Assembly (NCBI GenBank): GCA_026400355.1
Contig: JAPLPE010000013.1
Span: 124,001 to 188,000, forward strand
Length of the DNA stretch: 64,000 bases
Reading direction: 5' to 3'
DNA from: Rhodobacterales bacterium
Lineage (GTDB): Bacteria > Pseudomonadota > Alphaproteobacteria > Rhodobacterales > Rhodobacteraceae
Shown: in pieces, positions 48,936 to 57,551 of the stretch
Layout of the letters: the number at the start of each line of letters is the position of its first letter
How positions within the stretch are numbered: the first letter of the stretch is position 1
Translations under genes and position numbers: made by a program
Notes under the pieces: model-generated
The model's database searches: none
What the model was told of the DNA's origin: nothing
What the model saw: only the letters and a program-made list of their open reading frames with translations

Positions 48936-49020
48936 AGCTCAAATTGCTCAGCGCCGCGTCAAATCTTCCCCTGACGTCTCCAAAGGCCCGCGGGTTGCAA
49001 ATCGAACGACATATTCAGAG

Positions 49021-49079
49021 CGGCAGAAAGATCACGGCACAAGGCGGATACGGTCCAAAAACGTCGCACAGAGGTGATC
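49021..49079 (+). pseudogene. Degenerate remnant of the ruvX 3' coding region
   Basis: These 59 bases align without gaps to 46540-46598 inside ruvX. By eye, 49 positions match, including CGGCAGAAAGA, AGGCGGATACG, AAAACGTCGC and GAGGTGATC. Identity stops abruptly at both ends. The remnant lies after the HIRRGD paralogue and just before the DUF1289 gene. Confidence 0.75.
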
Positions 49080-49146
49080 CTGTACACTCTGAAACCTATA
49101 TCGAAAGAGAAGAAGTCTTGACTCCAACTTTGCCGAAAGCTGACTC

Positions 49147-49395
49147 GTGACCCATCCCGACCCGTCTGACCACATCTGGAAAAGGGCCGAAATCGAAAGC
49201 CCCTGCGTCAAGACCTGCGTCATCCACCCCGAGGCGCGGATATGCGTCGGCTGTCACCGAAGCATCGACGAAATTGCAACATGGTCCGCCCTCACGCCCG
49301 AGGATCGCCGTACCATCATGGCCGACCTCCCCTCTCGCGCTGGTCTCATCCGCCAACGCCGCGGCGGCCGCGCCGCGCGCCTGCGGGATCAGTAG
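49147..49395 (+). CDS. DUF1289 family protein
   Basis: The 82-residue product has the family's cysteine pattern SPCVKTCVIHPEARICVGCH followed by RSIDEIATWSALTPEDRRTIM. The cysteines suggest a metal or Fe-S site, though the function is unknown. A GTG start is used. It is a frequent ruvX neighbour in Rhodobacterales, here separated from it by the HIRRGD gene. Confidence 0.88.
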   Translation: MTHPDPSDHIWKRAEIESPCVKTCVIHPEARICVGCHRSIDEIATWSALTPEDRRTIMADLPSRAGLIRQRRGGRAARLRDQ

Positions 49396-49526
49396 GGCAC
49401 TTCCCTCACAGAACAGGCACCCAGCCTGCCCTTGTCGGCCTTCCACCCGAAGGCCGCGCAGGCGGCTGGCCAGAGCGCAAGCGAAGACCAAAGGGGTCAT
49501 CAGCCACGCAGACAGCGTCATCCGGA

Positions 49527-49554
49527 CGCACCTGCCCCACGAAGGGCAGGTGCG
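49527..49554. other. Strong hairpin in the interval after the DUF1289 gene
   Basis: CGCACCTGCCC and GGGCAGGTGCG form an 11-bp perfect stem around CACGAA. No T-run follows directly. It lies in the 470-base gene-free interval 49396-49865. The rest of that interval is AT-richer with no supported gene. Confidence 0.55.
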
Positions 49555-49569
49555 GCCATAATTAGTCAT

Positions 49570-49598
49570 ACCGCCGAAATCTGGCGGTCTTCTTTCTT
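49570..49598 (+). terminator. Rho-independent terminator downstream of the DUF1289 gene
   Basis: ACCGCC-gaaatct-GGCGGT, a 6-bp stem, is followed by TCTTCTTTCTT, a U-rich tract on the plus strand. It is the first U-tract terminator after the DUF1289 gene. Confidence 0.65.
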
Positions 49599-49865
49599 CA
49601 CAACATTCGTCCCGGTCAGGCTGACGCACCCCTCCTTCACCCTTCCTGCACCACCTTCTGCCAGACTCCCCTGATCACCGCCCGAGAGTTAAATTCCCCG
49701 CAAACAAACCGTCACTGAAAGCAACGACGCAACACAGACGCATTACAGCCACCCTGCCGACACGACACAGCAGCCACATCTCTTTTTGTTTTCTGATACT
49801 TGCTTGCACTTCAGAACGACCGACGACAAACAAGATCCTGGCCCGCCACACATCCAAACTGATCG

Positions 49866-50642
49866 TTAACGCCCCCCCGGGGCAAATTCACCCAGCCACG
49901 CCCCTGCATCCCGCAACAAGGGCCGGAACCAGGCCACCATCCGCCCGCCCTCCGGCCCCGCAGCCTGACCCCATGGCGCCGTCCCGTGAATCGCCATCCG
50001 ATGACATAGGATCGCCTCGCCCGGCCCCGCCGTCACAACTCGGCGCGGACATGTCTCGAACACCTCGCGCCGCGCCGCCTGATAAACCTCAGTCACATCC
50101 ATCACCGTCACATCCGCGATCCCGGCGAACGCCGCCGCAAAAGCCCGCCCGATCAAGTTGTGGCTCCCCTCCCAGACGACAAAGGGGCTCGTCTCCTCGT
50201 TCATCTCCGTCAACGGCAGCCCCAGAACAAAGGCATGCGGCTCCCGAAGAAACCGCCGCTTGCCCTCTCCCTCGGCCAGAAGCCCGTCCAGATGCGCCGC
50301 ATCCCGCTCCCGACGGAACCGGTGCCCGGCCTCGCTCTCACCCAAATCCCGCCCCGGATAGCCCGGATGGACGACCGACAACTGCGCCCGATGCCACACC
50401 TCTGGCACCTGCACCAATGCCTCCCACGGTCCCTTCAGCGCAACACCGCCAACGCTCCCGTCAGCCTCATTCGGCAAGGCATCGACACCCACAAACCACG
50501 TGCCCCCATGCCGTAACAACCTGTCCTGCATGGCCTTCTCGGCCGTCACCGCCAGCGCCACCCGGTGCGCCGCTTCAGCCCAGGCCGCCACGCCGGTCTC
50601 CCATGGAAACTGGCGCCAGCCCGCCGCGCCAAACCCGCTCAC
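49866..50642 (-). CDS. Phytanoyl-CoA dioxygenase-like Fe(II)/2-oxoglutarate enzyme
   Basis: The 258-residue protein shows the H-x-D of the metal triad in AAHLDGLLAEG and a distal histidine in ILCHRMAIHGTAPW, fitting the phytanoyl-CoA dioxygenase-like clan. FVVWEGSHNLI is another typical block. The substrate is unknown. Its GTG start overlaps the dusA stop (GTGA), so it is likely translated with dusA. Its product ends at 49866, next to the gene-free interval. Confidence 0.78.
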   Translation of the reverse strand: MSGFGAAGWRQFPWETGVAAWAEAAHRVALAVTAEKAMQDRLLRHGGTWFVGVDALPNEADGSVGGVALKGPWEALVQVPEVWHRAQLSVVHPGYPGRDLGESEAGHRFRRERDAAHLDGLLAEGEGKRRFLREPHAFVLGLPLTEMNEETSPFVVWEGSHNLIGRAFAAAFAGIADVTVMDVTEVYQAARREVFETCPRRVVTAGPGEAILCHRMAIHGTAPWGQAAGPEGGRMVAWFRPLLRDAGAWLGEFAPGGR

Positions 50643-51643
50643 GCCGCCTCCGCCGCGTCCGACACAGCCGCCAGCGCCCGCAGCACGACCTCACAGCCCG
50701 CCCCCGGCCGTCCCGCCTCCTCGGACAGGATCCGCCGCCACATCCGCGCCCCCGGCCGCCCCGTGAACAGCCCCAGCATATGCCGCGTCACCTGATGCAA
50801 CCGCCCGCCCGCGCTCAGATGCGCCTCGATATAGGGCAGCATCTCCTCAGCCACCGCAACCGCCGTCTTGTCCTCTCCTTCACCCCAGACGCGCCGGTCC
50901 GCCGCCCCCAGAACATCCATCGGCGCATGATAGGCCGCCCGCCCCACCATCACCCCGTCCAGCCCCTGCCCAAGCAGGTCCAGAGCCTGATCCAGCGTCG
51001 TGACCCCGCCATTGATCGACAGATGCAGATGCGGAAACGCCCGCTTCATCTCCAGCACCAACCCGTAGTCCAAAGGCGGTACCTCCCGATTCTCCTTGGG
51101 CGACAGCCCCTGCAGCCAGGCCTTCCGCGCATGAATCGTGAACCGCGAAACCCCCGCCGCATTCACAGTCTCAAGGAACCGCGGCAGCACCTCCCCTGGC
51201 ACCTGATCATCGACCCCGATCCGGCACTTGACAGTGACCGGCAGGTCACAAGCCCCGATCATCGCCGCCACACAGTCCGCGACCAGCCCAGGGCTCTCCA
51301 TCAGCACCGCGCCAAAGCACCCCGACTGCACCCGGTCCGACGGGCAGCCACAGTTCAGGTTGATCTCGACATAACCAAACCCCGCCGCGATCCGCGTGGC
51401 CTCGGCCAGCACCGCAGGCTCGGACCCGCCCAGTTGCAACGCCACCGGATGCTCGGCCGGCGCAAACCCGATCAGCCGCTCCCGGTCCCCATGCACCACC
51501 GCCTGCGCCGTCACCATCTCGGTGTAAAGCAGCGCATTCCGCGAAATCACCCGATGAAACGCCCGGCAGTTGCGGTCGGTCCAATCCATCATCGGGGCCA
51601 CAGATAATTTTGCCTTTGCAATCAATGTCTCTTTCTTAGGCAT
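50639..51643 (-). CDS. dusA: tRNA-dihydrouridine synthase A
   Basis: The 334-residue flavoenzyme reduces uridines 20/20a in tRNA. The N-terminal FMN-binding part has LSVAPMMDWTDRNCRAFHR, and the catalytic cysteine is in NLNCGCPSDRVQSGCFG. Other blocks are VTVKCRIGVDD, FTIHARKAWLQGLSPKENRE and INGGV. The start at 51643 (MPKKETLIAKAKLS) is the family-like leader. It is followed by the dioxygenase-like gene on the same strand. Confidence 0.95.
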   Translation of the reverse strand: MPKKETLIAKAKLSVAPMMDWTDRNCRAFHRVISRNALLYTEMVTAQAVVHGDRERLIGFAPAEHPVALQLGGSEPAVLAEATRIAAGFGYVEINLNCGCPSDRVQSGCFGAVLMESPGLVADCVAAMIGACDLPVTVKCRIGVDDQVPGEVLPRFLETVNAAGVSRFTIHARKAWLQGLSPKENREVPPLDYGLVLEMKRAFPHLHLSINGGVTTLDQALDLLGQGLDGVMVGRAAYHAPMDVLGAADRRVWGEGEDKTAVAVAEEMLPYIEAHLSAGGRLHQVTRHMLGLFTGRPGARMWRRILSEEAGRPGAGCEVVLRALAAVSDAAEAA

Positions 51644-51737
51644 TAGACGCTTTCCGGCATAGGGTGAACACGAATTGAACACACGTTAAGGGCGGTATAC
51701 ACCGGACAAATTGAGAACTGAACTGGACGTGAACACG

Positions 51738-52042
51738 ATGGCCTTTATCGTGCGTCTGGCGCGTGGCGCGCCCTCGGGCGACGAAAAGGCGTAACCAACT
51801 CTGAGACGTCTGATACCAAAGCAGGAGCAGCGCGATGGACATCGCTGACGGAAACAGCGATCGACGACGCGAACCAGGCCGGAACGATGCAACCGCCCAA
51901 GAGCCTGACAGTTGCCGAGATGGTCTGCGGATATCTCGAAGTTGTCGAGCCTTGGCGCAGGGTCAGATCCAGTCTGCAAGCAACTGCTGCCCATCCCACA
52001 CGTGGTCCGGTCCCGCCCCGAGACCTCAACACCGCGATATGA
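51738..52042 (+). pseudogene. Degenerate reading frame, possibly a decayed mobile-element gene
   Basis: An ATG at 51738 opens MAFIVRLARGAPSGDEKA and stops at 51794. An overlapping frame (+2) then continues coherently as GRRKGVTNSETSDTKAGAAR, PPKSLTVAEMVCGYLEVVEP and on to a TGA at 52042. The style suggests one gene broken by a frameshift. The blocks vaguely recall the N-terminal part of tyrosine recombinases, but I cannot identify the family. The rest of the gene-free interval 51644-52324 holds only short frames and the palindrome at 52216. Confidence 0.3.
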
Positions 52043-52215
52043 ACGATGACCTCGCACGCGAAGCGCAAAGGACCCTGACCCCAGCCAAAGTCCCGACCCG
52101 TAGCCCAGAGCGGACCCACTTCCCATTTCATCGCGAAATCGACCGCATCCGCACTCATCCTTCTGGCCGACGCCGTGACGATGGACTTATTGAAAACGCT
52201 GTGAGGTTCGCGTGT

Positions 52216-52280
52216 CTCTGATGATGTGACCGCCCCCCGACGGCACCGCTGTGCCAAGGTGGGCTGTCACATCATCAGAG
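52216..52280. repeat. 65-bp palindromic element with 15-bp perfect inverted repeats
   Basis: CTCTGATGATGTGAC (52216-52230) is repeated in inverted form as GTCACATCATCAGAG (52266-52280). Pairing continues imperfectly inward, and an inner GGCAC-cgct-GTGCC stem sits near the centre. It lies 44 bases after the ABC ATPase gene stop. It could be a MITE-like relic, a pair of abutting insertion-sequence ends, or a long terminator stem without a T-run. Confidence 0.6.
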
Positions 52281-52324
52281 CCGAAGACAAGCAGACAATT
52301 TCTGCTCCAGCGGTCAGGCTGCCT

Positions 52325-54151
52325 TCAGCGCTCACAGATGCCATGGCCGCGAACGTCTGGCGCGCGGTGCACCGCTCCGATCAGGCTGCGCGTGTAGGGA
52401 TGCTCGGGGGTCGTGCAGACTGTACGTGCGGGGCCCGCTTCGACGATCCGGCCCTGATGAAGCACCGCCACCCGGTCACAAAGCGCGGCCACAACCGCAA
52501 TGTCGTGGGCGACGAACAGACAAGATGTGCCGCGGGCATGGCAAAGATCATGGATCAGGGCGAGGACACTCGCCTGAACCGACACGTCAAGCGCGCTGGT
52601 CACCTCGTCACACAGGATCACCTCCGGTTCAGCCGCAAAGGCCCTGGCCAGCGCCACCCTTTGGCGTTCACCACCCGACAACTGGGCTGGACGTCGATCC
52701 AGATGGGCAGGGTCAAGCCGCACATCGTGAACCAGGCTGCGCGCACGGGCTTCGACCTCGGTCGGGCCGGCGTCGAAGTAGAGGCGCAAGGGCTGAGCAA
52801 GGATTTCGCGCACGGTCTGGCGGGGATTGAGCGAGGCGTCGGGGTTCTGGAACACCACCTGCACCCGGCGCAATTCGGTCCGGTCGCGCGCGGTGACGCG
52901 CCCGGGCAGATTTGCACCGTCCAGCGTGATGCTGCCAGCGCTTGGCGGCCAGAGGCCTGCGATGGCGCGCAGGATGGTGGATTTTCCGCTGCCGGATTCC
53001 CCCACCAGCCCCAGAATCTCACCTTTTGCCAAAGTCAGCGAGACACCGGAAACGACGGGGTCTGGCAGGCTGCGCCGTGCCAATCTGGCCAACAGGGACG
53101 CCCGTCGATACTGGACGACAAGATCGCGCACAGCGATGACGGGCACGCCGGCCTGTCGCGTAACCAAAGGTTCGGGCATCACGACCGGGGGGGCAAGCGG
53201 GCCATGATCTGGCGCGTGACAGGCGATGCGACCACCTTCCAGAAGGGGCGACAGTTCGGGCACCCGTTCACAGGCTGCAATTACACGGCTGCAGCGGGGC
53301 GCAAAGACGCAGCCCGGACCCGACTTTCCCGGAGGCGGTGGGCTGCCGGGGATCGAGGGCGGCAATCCGGGGCTCTCGATCCGGGGCACCGAGGCCATGA
53401 GCGCCCGCGCATAGGGATGCTCCGGCCGTGTCAACAGGTCAGCGGTCGGACGGTCTTCAACGATGTGGCCGGCATACATGACCGCAACCCGTGCGGTAAG
53501 CCGGGCCAGAACGCCGATGTCGTGGCTGACGCAGACCATCGCCATCCCCGTCTCGCGTCGCAGTTCGCCCAATAGGTCCAGAATGCCAGCCTGCGTGGTG
53601 ACATCCAGTCCTGTCGTGGGTTCATCAAGCAGCAAGAGCTTCGGCTCGCAAGTGAGCGCCATCGCAATTGCCACCCGTTGCATCTGCCCGCCCGACAATT
53701 CGTGCGGATAGCGCGCACCGATCCGGTCGGGCTCGGGAAGGCGGACCCGGGCGAACAGTGCCGTGGTGCGGGCGCGGATATCCTCGGGCGGGATGGCATC
53801 ATGCACCGACATCGCCTCGGCCACCTGCGCCCCGACTCGCATGGAGGGCGTCAGGGCCATCGCCGCACTTTGCGGCACCATCGCGACAATGCGCCCGCGC
53901 AGACGGCGCAGGGCTTCGGGTGTGATCCCGCCGAGGTTCTGGCCCATCACGCGGACATGTCCGCCTGTCACCGTCAGGCCCGGCTTGACGATACCCATCA
54001 GCGCCAGCAGAAGCGTGCTTTTCCCGCAGCCGGATTCTCCTGCAATGCCAAGGGTTTCGCCCTGTGCCAGCGCAAGGCTGGCCGCGCGGACGATGCTCGC
54101 TTCGTCACCCGCGCGGGAAATGGTCAGGTCTTCGACCGCAAGCAGAGTCAT
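52325..54151 (-). CDS. ABC transporter ATP-binding protein with two fused ATPase domains
   Basis: The 608-residue protein joins two oligopeptide-type ATPases, in the manner of GsiA. Domain 1 has Walker A GESGCGKST, signature LSGGQMQRVAIAM and Walker B LLLLDEPTTGLDVTTQ. Domain 2 has GESGSGKST, LSGGERQRVALAR and VILCDEVTSALDVSVQ. The oligopeptide-type C-terminal extension with cysteines (GPGCVFAPRCSRVIAACERVP) follows domain 1. It energises the two permeases upstream. The ATG overlaps the end of permease 2, and all catalytic motifs are intact. Confidence 0.93.
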   Translation of the reverse strand: MTLLAVEDLTISRAGDEASIVRAASLALAQGETLGIAGESGCGKSTLLLALMGIVKPGLTVTGGHVRVMGQNLGGITPEALRRLRGRIVAMVPQSAAMALTPSMRVGAQVAEAMSVHDAIPPEDIRARTTALFARVRLPEPDRIGARYPHELSGGQMQRVAIAMALTCEPKLLLLDEPTTGLDVTTQAGILDLLGELRRETGMAMVCVSHDIGVLARLTARVAVMYAGHIVEDRPTADLLTRPEHPYARALMASVPRIESPGLPPSIPGSPPPPGKSGPGCVFAPRCSRVIAACERVPELSPLLEGGRIACHAPDHGPLAPPVVMPEPLVTRQAGVPVIAVRDLVVQYRRASLLARLARRSLPDPVVSGVSLTLAKGEILGLVGESGSGKSTILRAIAGLWPPSAGSITLDGANLPGRVTARDRTELRRVQVVFQNPDASLNPRQTVREILAQPLRLYFDAGPTEVEARARSLVHDVRLDPAHLDRRPAQLSGGERQRVALARAFAAEPEVILCDEVTSALDVSVQASVLALIHDLCHARGTSCLFVAHDIAVVAALCDRVAVLHQGRIVEAGPARTVCTTPEHPYTRSLIGAVHRAPDVRGHGICER

Positions 54152-54999
54152 GCGGCCCGCACTCCCATCTGGCGATCTACCCCAAGCGCTTTGGAAAAGG
54201 CATCTGCCGCCAGATTCACGCCGACGATCAGGCTCGACAACATCGCCATCGGCCAGAGCACGGCCCAGGGTGCCGTCTGCATCACGCCGCGCCCATCCGC
54301 TATCATGAGCCCCCAGTCAGGCGCAGGCGGAGCCACACCAAGCCCCAGAAACGACAGCGACGCGATGCCGAGCAGCAACCAGGACCATTGCATCGCGCCC
54401 TGCACCGCCAGCGAATCCCGCACATTGGGCAGGATTTCCCGGATCAGGATTGTGGCGCGTGCCTCTCCCCGCGCCTGTGCGGCCAGCACGAAATCTCGGG
54501 CCACGAAATCAAGCGCGGCGGCCCGTGCGATATAGACAACGGAGAGTCCGTAGGAAAAACCCAGGATCGGGATCAGGGCCGTCACCCCGACCCCCAAGGC
54601 AGCGACAAAGATCATGACGATCAGAATGCCGGGAATCGAGCTGAGCGCATCGACGATGCGCATCGCATAGGCATCCGTCCGTCCTCCGATCAGCGCCAGA
54701 AACAGCCCGACCGTCGCGCCCCAAACCATGGCGACAAGTGTGGCGAGGGTGGCGATCAGCATCGCCTCGCGCCCGCCCAGCATGGTGCGTGACAGGATAT
54801 CCCGGCCCAGCCGGTCAGTGCCGAACGGATGCGACAGGCTCGGCGCCTGCAGGATCAGTTCGGCACTTTGCGCAACCGGATCGTGCGGCAGAACGAGCGG
54901 CGAAAGTACGGCCAGCAACACATGGCCCACAACCAACGTCACACCTATGGCGCCTGAAGGCTGTGAAAGGACGGCTCGCAGTATGGTTGCGCTGCTCAT
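54148..54999 (-). CDS. Oligopeptide-type ABC transporter permease (DppC-like)
   Basis: The 283-residue inner-membrane protein has about six helices. Typical elements are HPFGTDRLGRDILSRTMLGG, the FVLAAQARGEARATILIREI loop that contacts the ATPase (EAA motif), and SFLGLGVAPPAPDWGLMIADG. It pairs with the DppB-like permease, whose stop overlaps its ATG. It is the second permease of the operon. Confidence 0.92.
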   Translation of the reverse strand: MSSATILRAVLSQPSGAIGVTLVVGHVLLAVLSPLVLPHDPVAQSAELILQAPSLSHPFGTDRLGRDILSRTMLGGREAMLIATLATLVAMVWGATVGLFLALIGGRTDAYAMRIVDALSSIPGILIVMIFVAALGVGVTALIPILGFSYGLSVVYIARAAALDFVARDFVLAAQARGEARATILIREILPNVRDSLAVQGAMQWSWLLLGIASLSFLGLGVAPPAPDWGLMIADGRGVMQTAPWAVLWPMAMLSSLIVGVNLAADAFSKALGVDRQMGVRAA

Positions 55000-55949
55000 A
55001 GCCGTCTGGTCCTCAGCCGGGGGTTCAGCGCCATTGCCAGAAGATCGGCGATCAGAGTCATGCTCACATAGATCAGCCCGAAAATCAGCGTGATGGCCTG
55101 CACCAGCGGCAGATCGCGGTCAGCCACCGCATTGACCGCCAGCCGCCCGATGCCTGGATAGTTGAACGCGCTTTCAACGATCACTACACCCGACAAGAGC
55201 CAGGCGAGCGTCAAGCCGATCACCGGGATCGTCGGCAGGATGGCATTCGGCAACAGATGGCGCCGCACGATCCGCCGCTCAGGCACACCTTTCATGCGGG
55301 CCATCAGGATGAAATCCGCCCCCGCCGTATCGATCACCGACGAGCGGACCATGCGCAGGATGTGCGCCACATAGACCAGCGCCAGCGTGACAGCAGGCAA
55401 AGGTGTGGCGAACAGCAGGGTCAGAGCCGGGGCATCATAGGCTGCGGTCACCACGCCGGCACTCCAGCCGAGCCAGATGGCAAAGATCAGGATCAACAGG
55501 GACGCCACCACGAACTCGGGCATCGTCATGGCCACCAGGGCCGTGGTCGATACGATGATGTCAAAAGGCCGCTCACGGCGCAGTGCGACCATTACCCCCA
55601 GCCCGATGGCCAATGGCACACCGGCCAGGGCGGCCGCAACAGCGAGGATCAGCGTGTTGCGCAGGCGCGGCCCGACAATATCCACGATCGGGCGTTCGCG
55701 CTTCATCGACACTCCCAGATCACCCTGTGCCAGATCCCCCGCCCAGGCGAAAAACCGTTCGACCGGTGAGCGGTTCAGGCCCATCCGGTCGCGGCAGTTT
55801 TCCAGCACCTCAACCCGTACGGCATCGCGGCCCAGCAGTGCAGTGCAGGCATCCCCTGGCATCAGTTCGACACCAACGAACACCACAACGGCGATGACCA
55901 ACAATGTGATCCAGGCCGCGCCAAGGCGCCCAAGGATCAATGCAAACAC
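54996..55949 (-). CDS. Oligopeptide-type ABC transporter permease (DppB-like)
   Basis: The 317-residue permease has an N-terminal helix (WITLLVIAVVVFVGVELMPGD), the GDLGVSMKRERPIVDIV loop and ARMKGVPERRIVRRHLLPNA, the EAA-type coupling loop, followed by VIVESAFNYPGIGRL. It starts with GTG at 55949, 12 bases after the substrate-binding protein gene in transcription order. It forms the channel with the DppC-like partner. Confidence 0.91.
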   Translation of the reverse strand: MFALILGRLGAAWITLLVIAVVVFVGVELMPGDACTALLGRDAVRVEVLENCRDRMGLNRSPVERFFAWAGDLAQGDLGVSMKRERPIVDIVGPRLRNTLILAVAAALAGVPLAIGLGVMVALRRERPFDIIVSTTALVAMTMPEFVVASLLILIFAIWLGWSAGVVTAAYDAPALTLLFATPLPAVTLALVYVAHILRMVRSSVIDTAGADFILMARMKGVPERRIVRRHLLPNAILPTIPVIGLTLAWLLSGVVIVESAFNYPGIGRLAVNAVADRDLPLVQAITLIFGLIYVSMTLIADLLAMALNPRLRTRRL

Positions 55950-55961
55950 GGCAGACGGCGC

Positions 55962-57443
55962 CTATTCCGCCAGATCGACGAGATGCCAGCGGACATGGTC
56001 CTCTCCTACCGGCGCGATCCCCCGCACCCGCGCCGACAGGACCTGCCGACCGTCTTCCTGATAGGGGATAAAGGTGCCTCCATCCTGAAACAGGATTTCC
56101 TGCGCCTCGACGTAAAGCGATTTCGCGGCAGCCGGGTCAAGCGTGGCGCGCGCCTGATCAAGGGTCTGATCATACACGGAATTGGCATAATAGCTTTCGT
56201 TCCATGACGAACCGGTACGCCAGGCTTCGTTCAGAATCTGGTCGGCGGGCCTCTCCCCCCAAGACGTGACCGAGGCAGGGGCCGTCATCCACACGTCATC
56301 CCAATAGCCGTCGGCAGGGGCAACCTTCAGTGAGACCCGGATGCCTGCCGGGGCGACCTGGGCCTGATAAACCTCGGCAAAACGAACCATACCGGGTTCA
56401 ACATCCGACGTTACAAGCTCGATGTCGATACCGTCAGGATAGCCTGCCTCGGCAAGAAGCGCCTTGGCCCCCTCGATGTCCTGCGGGCAATCGCGCATCG
56501 CGCGGAACGGGTCATCGACGCGGACAGGGGTGTCGCAGCCGACCGTTCCGCCCGTTTCGCCGACCATCAGCGTCATCATGGCCTGACGGTCGACCGCGAT
56601 GCGCAACGCGCGGCGCACCGCAGGATTGTCGAAAGGCGGGGTATCGGTACGAAAGACGATGCCGAACCATCCGCCTGATGGGAAACTCTGCACCTGAAAT
56701 GCCGGGTTGTCGGCATAAAGCGCCATCTGGTCGCGCGTGATGGTGTTCAGATCCAGCTGGCCTGCAAGCATCGCCTGATTGCGCGCTTCGCTGTCGGGGA
56801 TCGCGGTGAACTGGATCGCATCCAACAGGGGGCGGCCTTCCCAATAGGTCTCGTTCACAACCAGCCGGGTGGTGCCTTCGGCGTCAAAGCTTTCGACCTT
56901 GAACGGTCCGGTTCCGATGGGGTTTTCTTGGATCGTCGGTCCGGCCCCGTCGGGGATCATCCGCACCCTGTAATCCAACAGCAGAATCGGCAACCCGGCA
57001 TGCGGTGCCTCAAGCACTATCTTGACAGTCAATGGGTCCACGACCTCGACCCGGTCGATGAAACCCAGAACGGCAGAAACGGGCGATTCCAGCGCAGGAT
57101 CCTCGATCCGGCCCAGCGAATAGGCGACATCGGCGGCGTCGAAAGCCGAGCCGTCATGGAAGGTCACACCCGTTTGCAGAGTCAGGGTCCATTCCGTGGC
57201 ATCGGCATTCGACGTCCAGGATGTGGCGAGTTCGGGCGATGGCTGGCCCGCATCATCCTGCCTCACAAGGCGCGAATAGATCAGGTCGTTGACCTCGTAA
57301 AACCGGTTCGGCGATAAAGGGTCAAGGCTTTCCGCCCCACCAAAGCTAAGGTCATTGGCCCGCAGGAGCAGCTTTTCCGCCATCACCGGACTGCCGATCA
57401 AGCAAATCATGACGCCCGCCAAAAGACGTTGCGTGATTGTCAT
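55962..57443 (-). CDS. ABC transporter substrate-binding protein (family 5), copy 1
   Basis: The 493-residue exported protein has a signal peptide (MTITQRLLAGVMICLIGSPVMA). It then shows the family-5 (oligopeptide-binding) pattern: LVRQDDAGQPSPELATSW, TLQTGVTFHDGSAFDAADVAY and NPIGTGPFKVESF. It is the first gene of the transporter operon, with GGGGGG upstream of the ATG. A close paralogue is encoded at 58531. The ligand is not known; dipeptides are only the family default. Confidence 0.92.
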   Translation of the reverse strand: MTITQRLLAGVMICLIGSPVMAEKLLLRANDLSFGGAESLDPLSPNRFYEVNDLIYSRLVRQDDAGQPSPELATSWTSNADATEWTLTLQTGVTFHDGSAFDAADVAYSLGRIEDPALESPVSAVLGFIDRVEVVDPLTVKIVLEAPHAGLPILLLDYRVRMIPDGAGPTIQENPIGTGPFKVESFDAEGTTRLVVNETYWEGRPLLDAIQFTAIPDSEARNQAMLAGQLDLNTITRDQMALYADNPAFQVQSFPSGGWFGIVFRTDTPPFDNPAVRRALRIAVDRQAMMTLMVGETGGTVGCDTPVRVDDPFRAMRDCPQDIEGAKALLAEAGYPDGIDIELVTSDVEPGMVRFAEVYQAQVAPAGIRVSLKVAPADGYWDDVWMTAPASVTSWGERPADQILNEAWRTGSSWNESYYANSVYDQTLDQARATLDPAAAKSLYVEAQEILFQDGGTFIPYQEDGRQVLSARVRGIAPVGEDHVRWHLVDLAE

Positions 57444-57551
57444 CGTTTCCCCCCTTTAATGGATCGGGCGTTTCTTCATCACTTGTGAACAGCCAGCGCA
57501 AAGTTTTGATGACAATGGCACGTCGGTCAAGGCCGGGGTGGGGAGACACGG

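Noticed and set aside
49675-49857. 60-residue minus-strand ORF in the interval before the dioxygenase gene
   Set aside because: No ribosome site, no recognisable motif, and AT-rich non-coding character.
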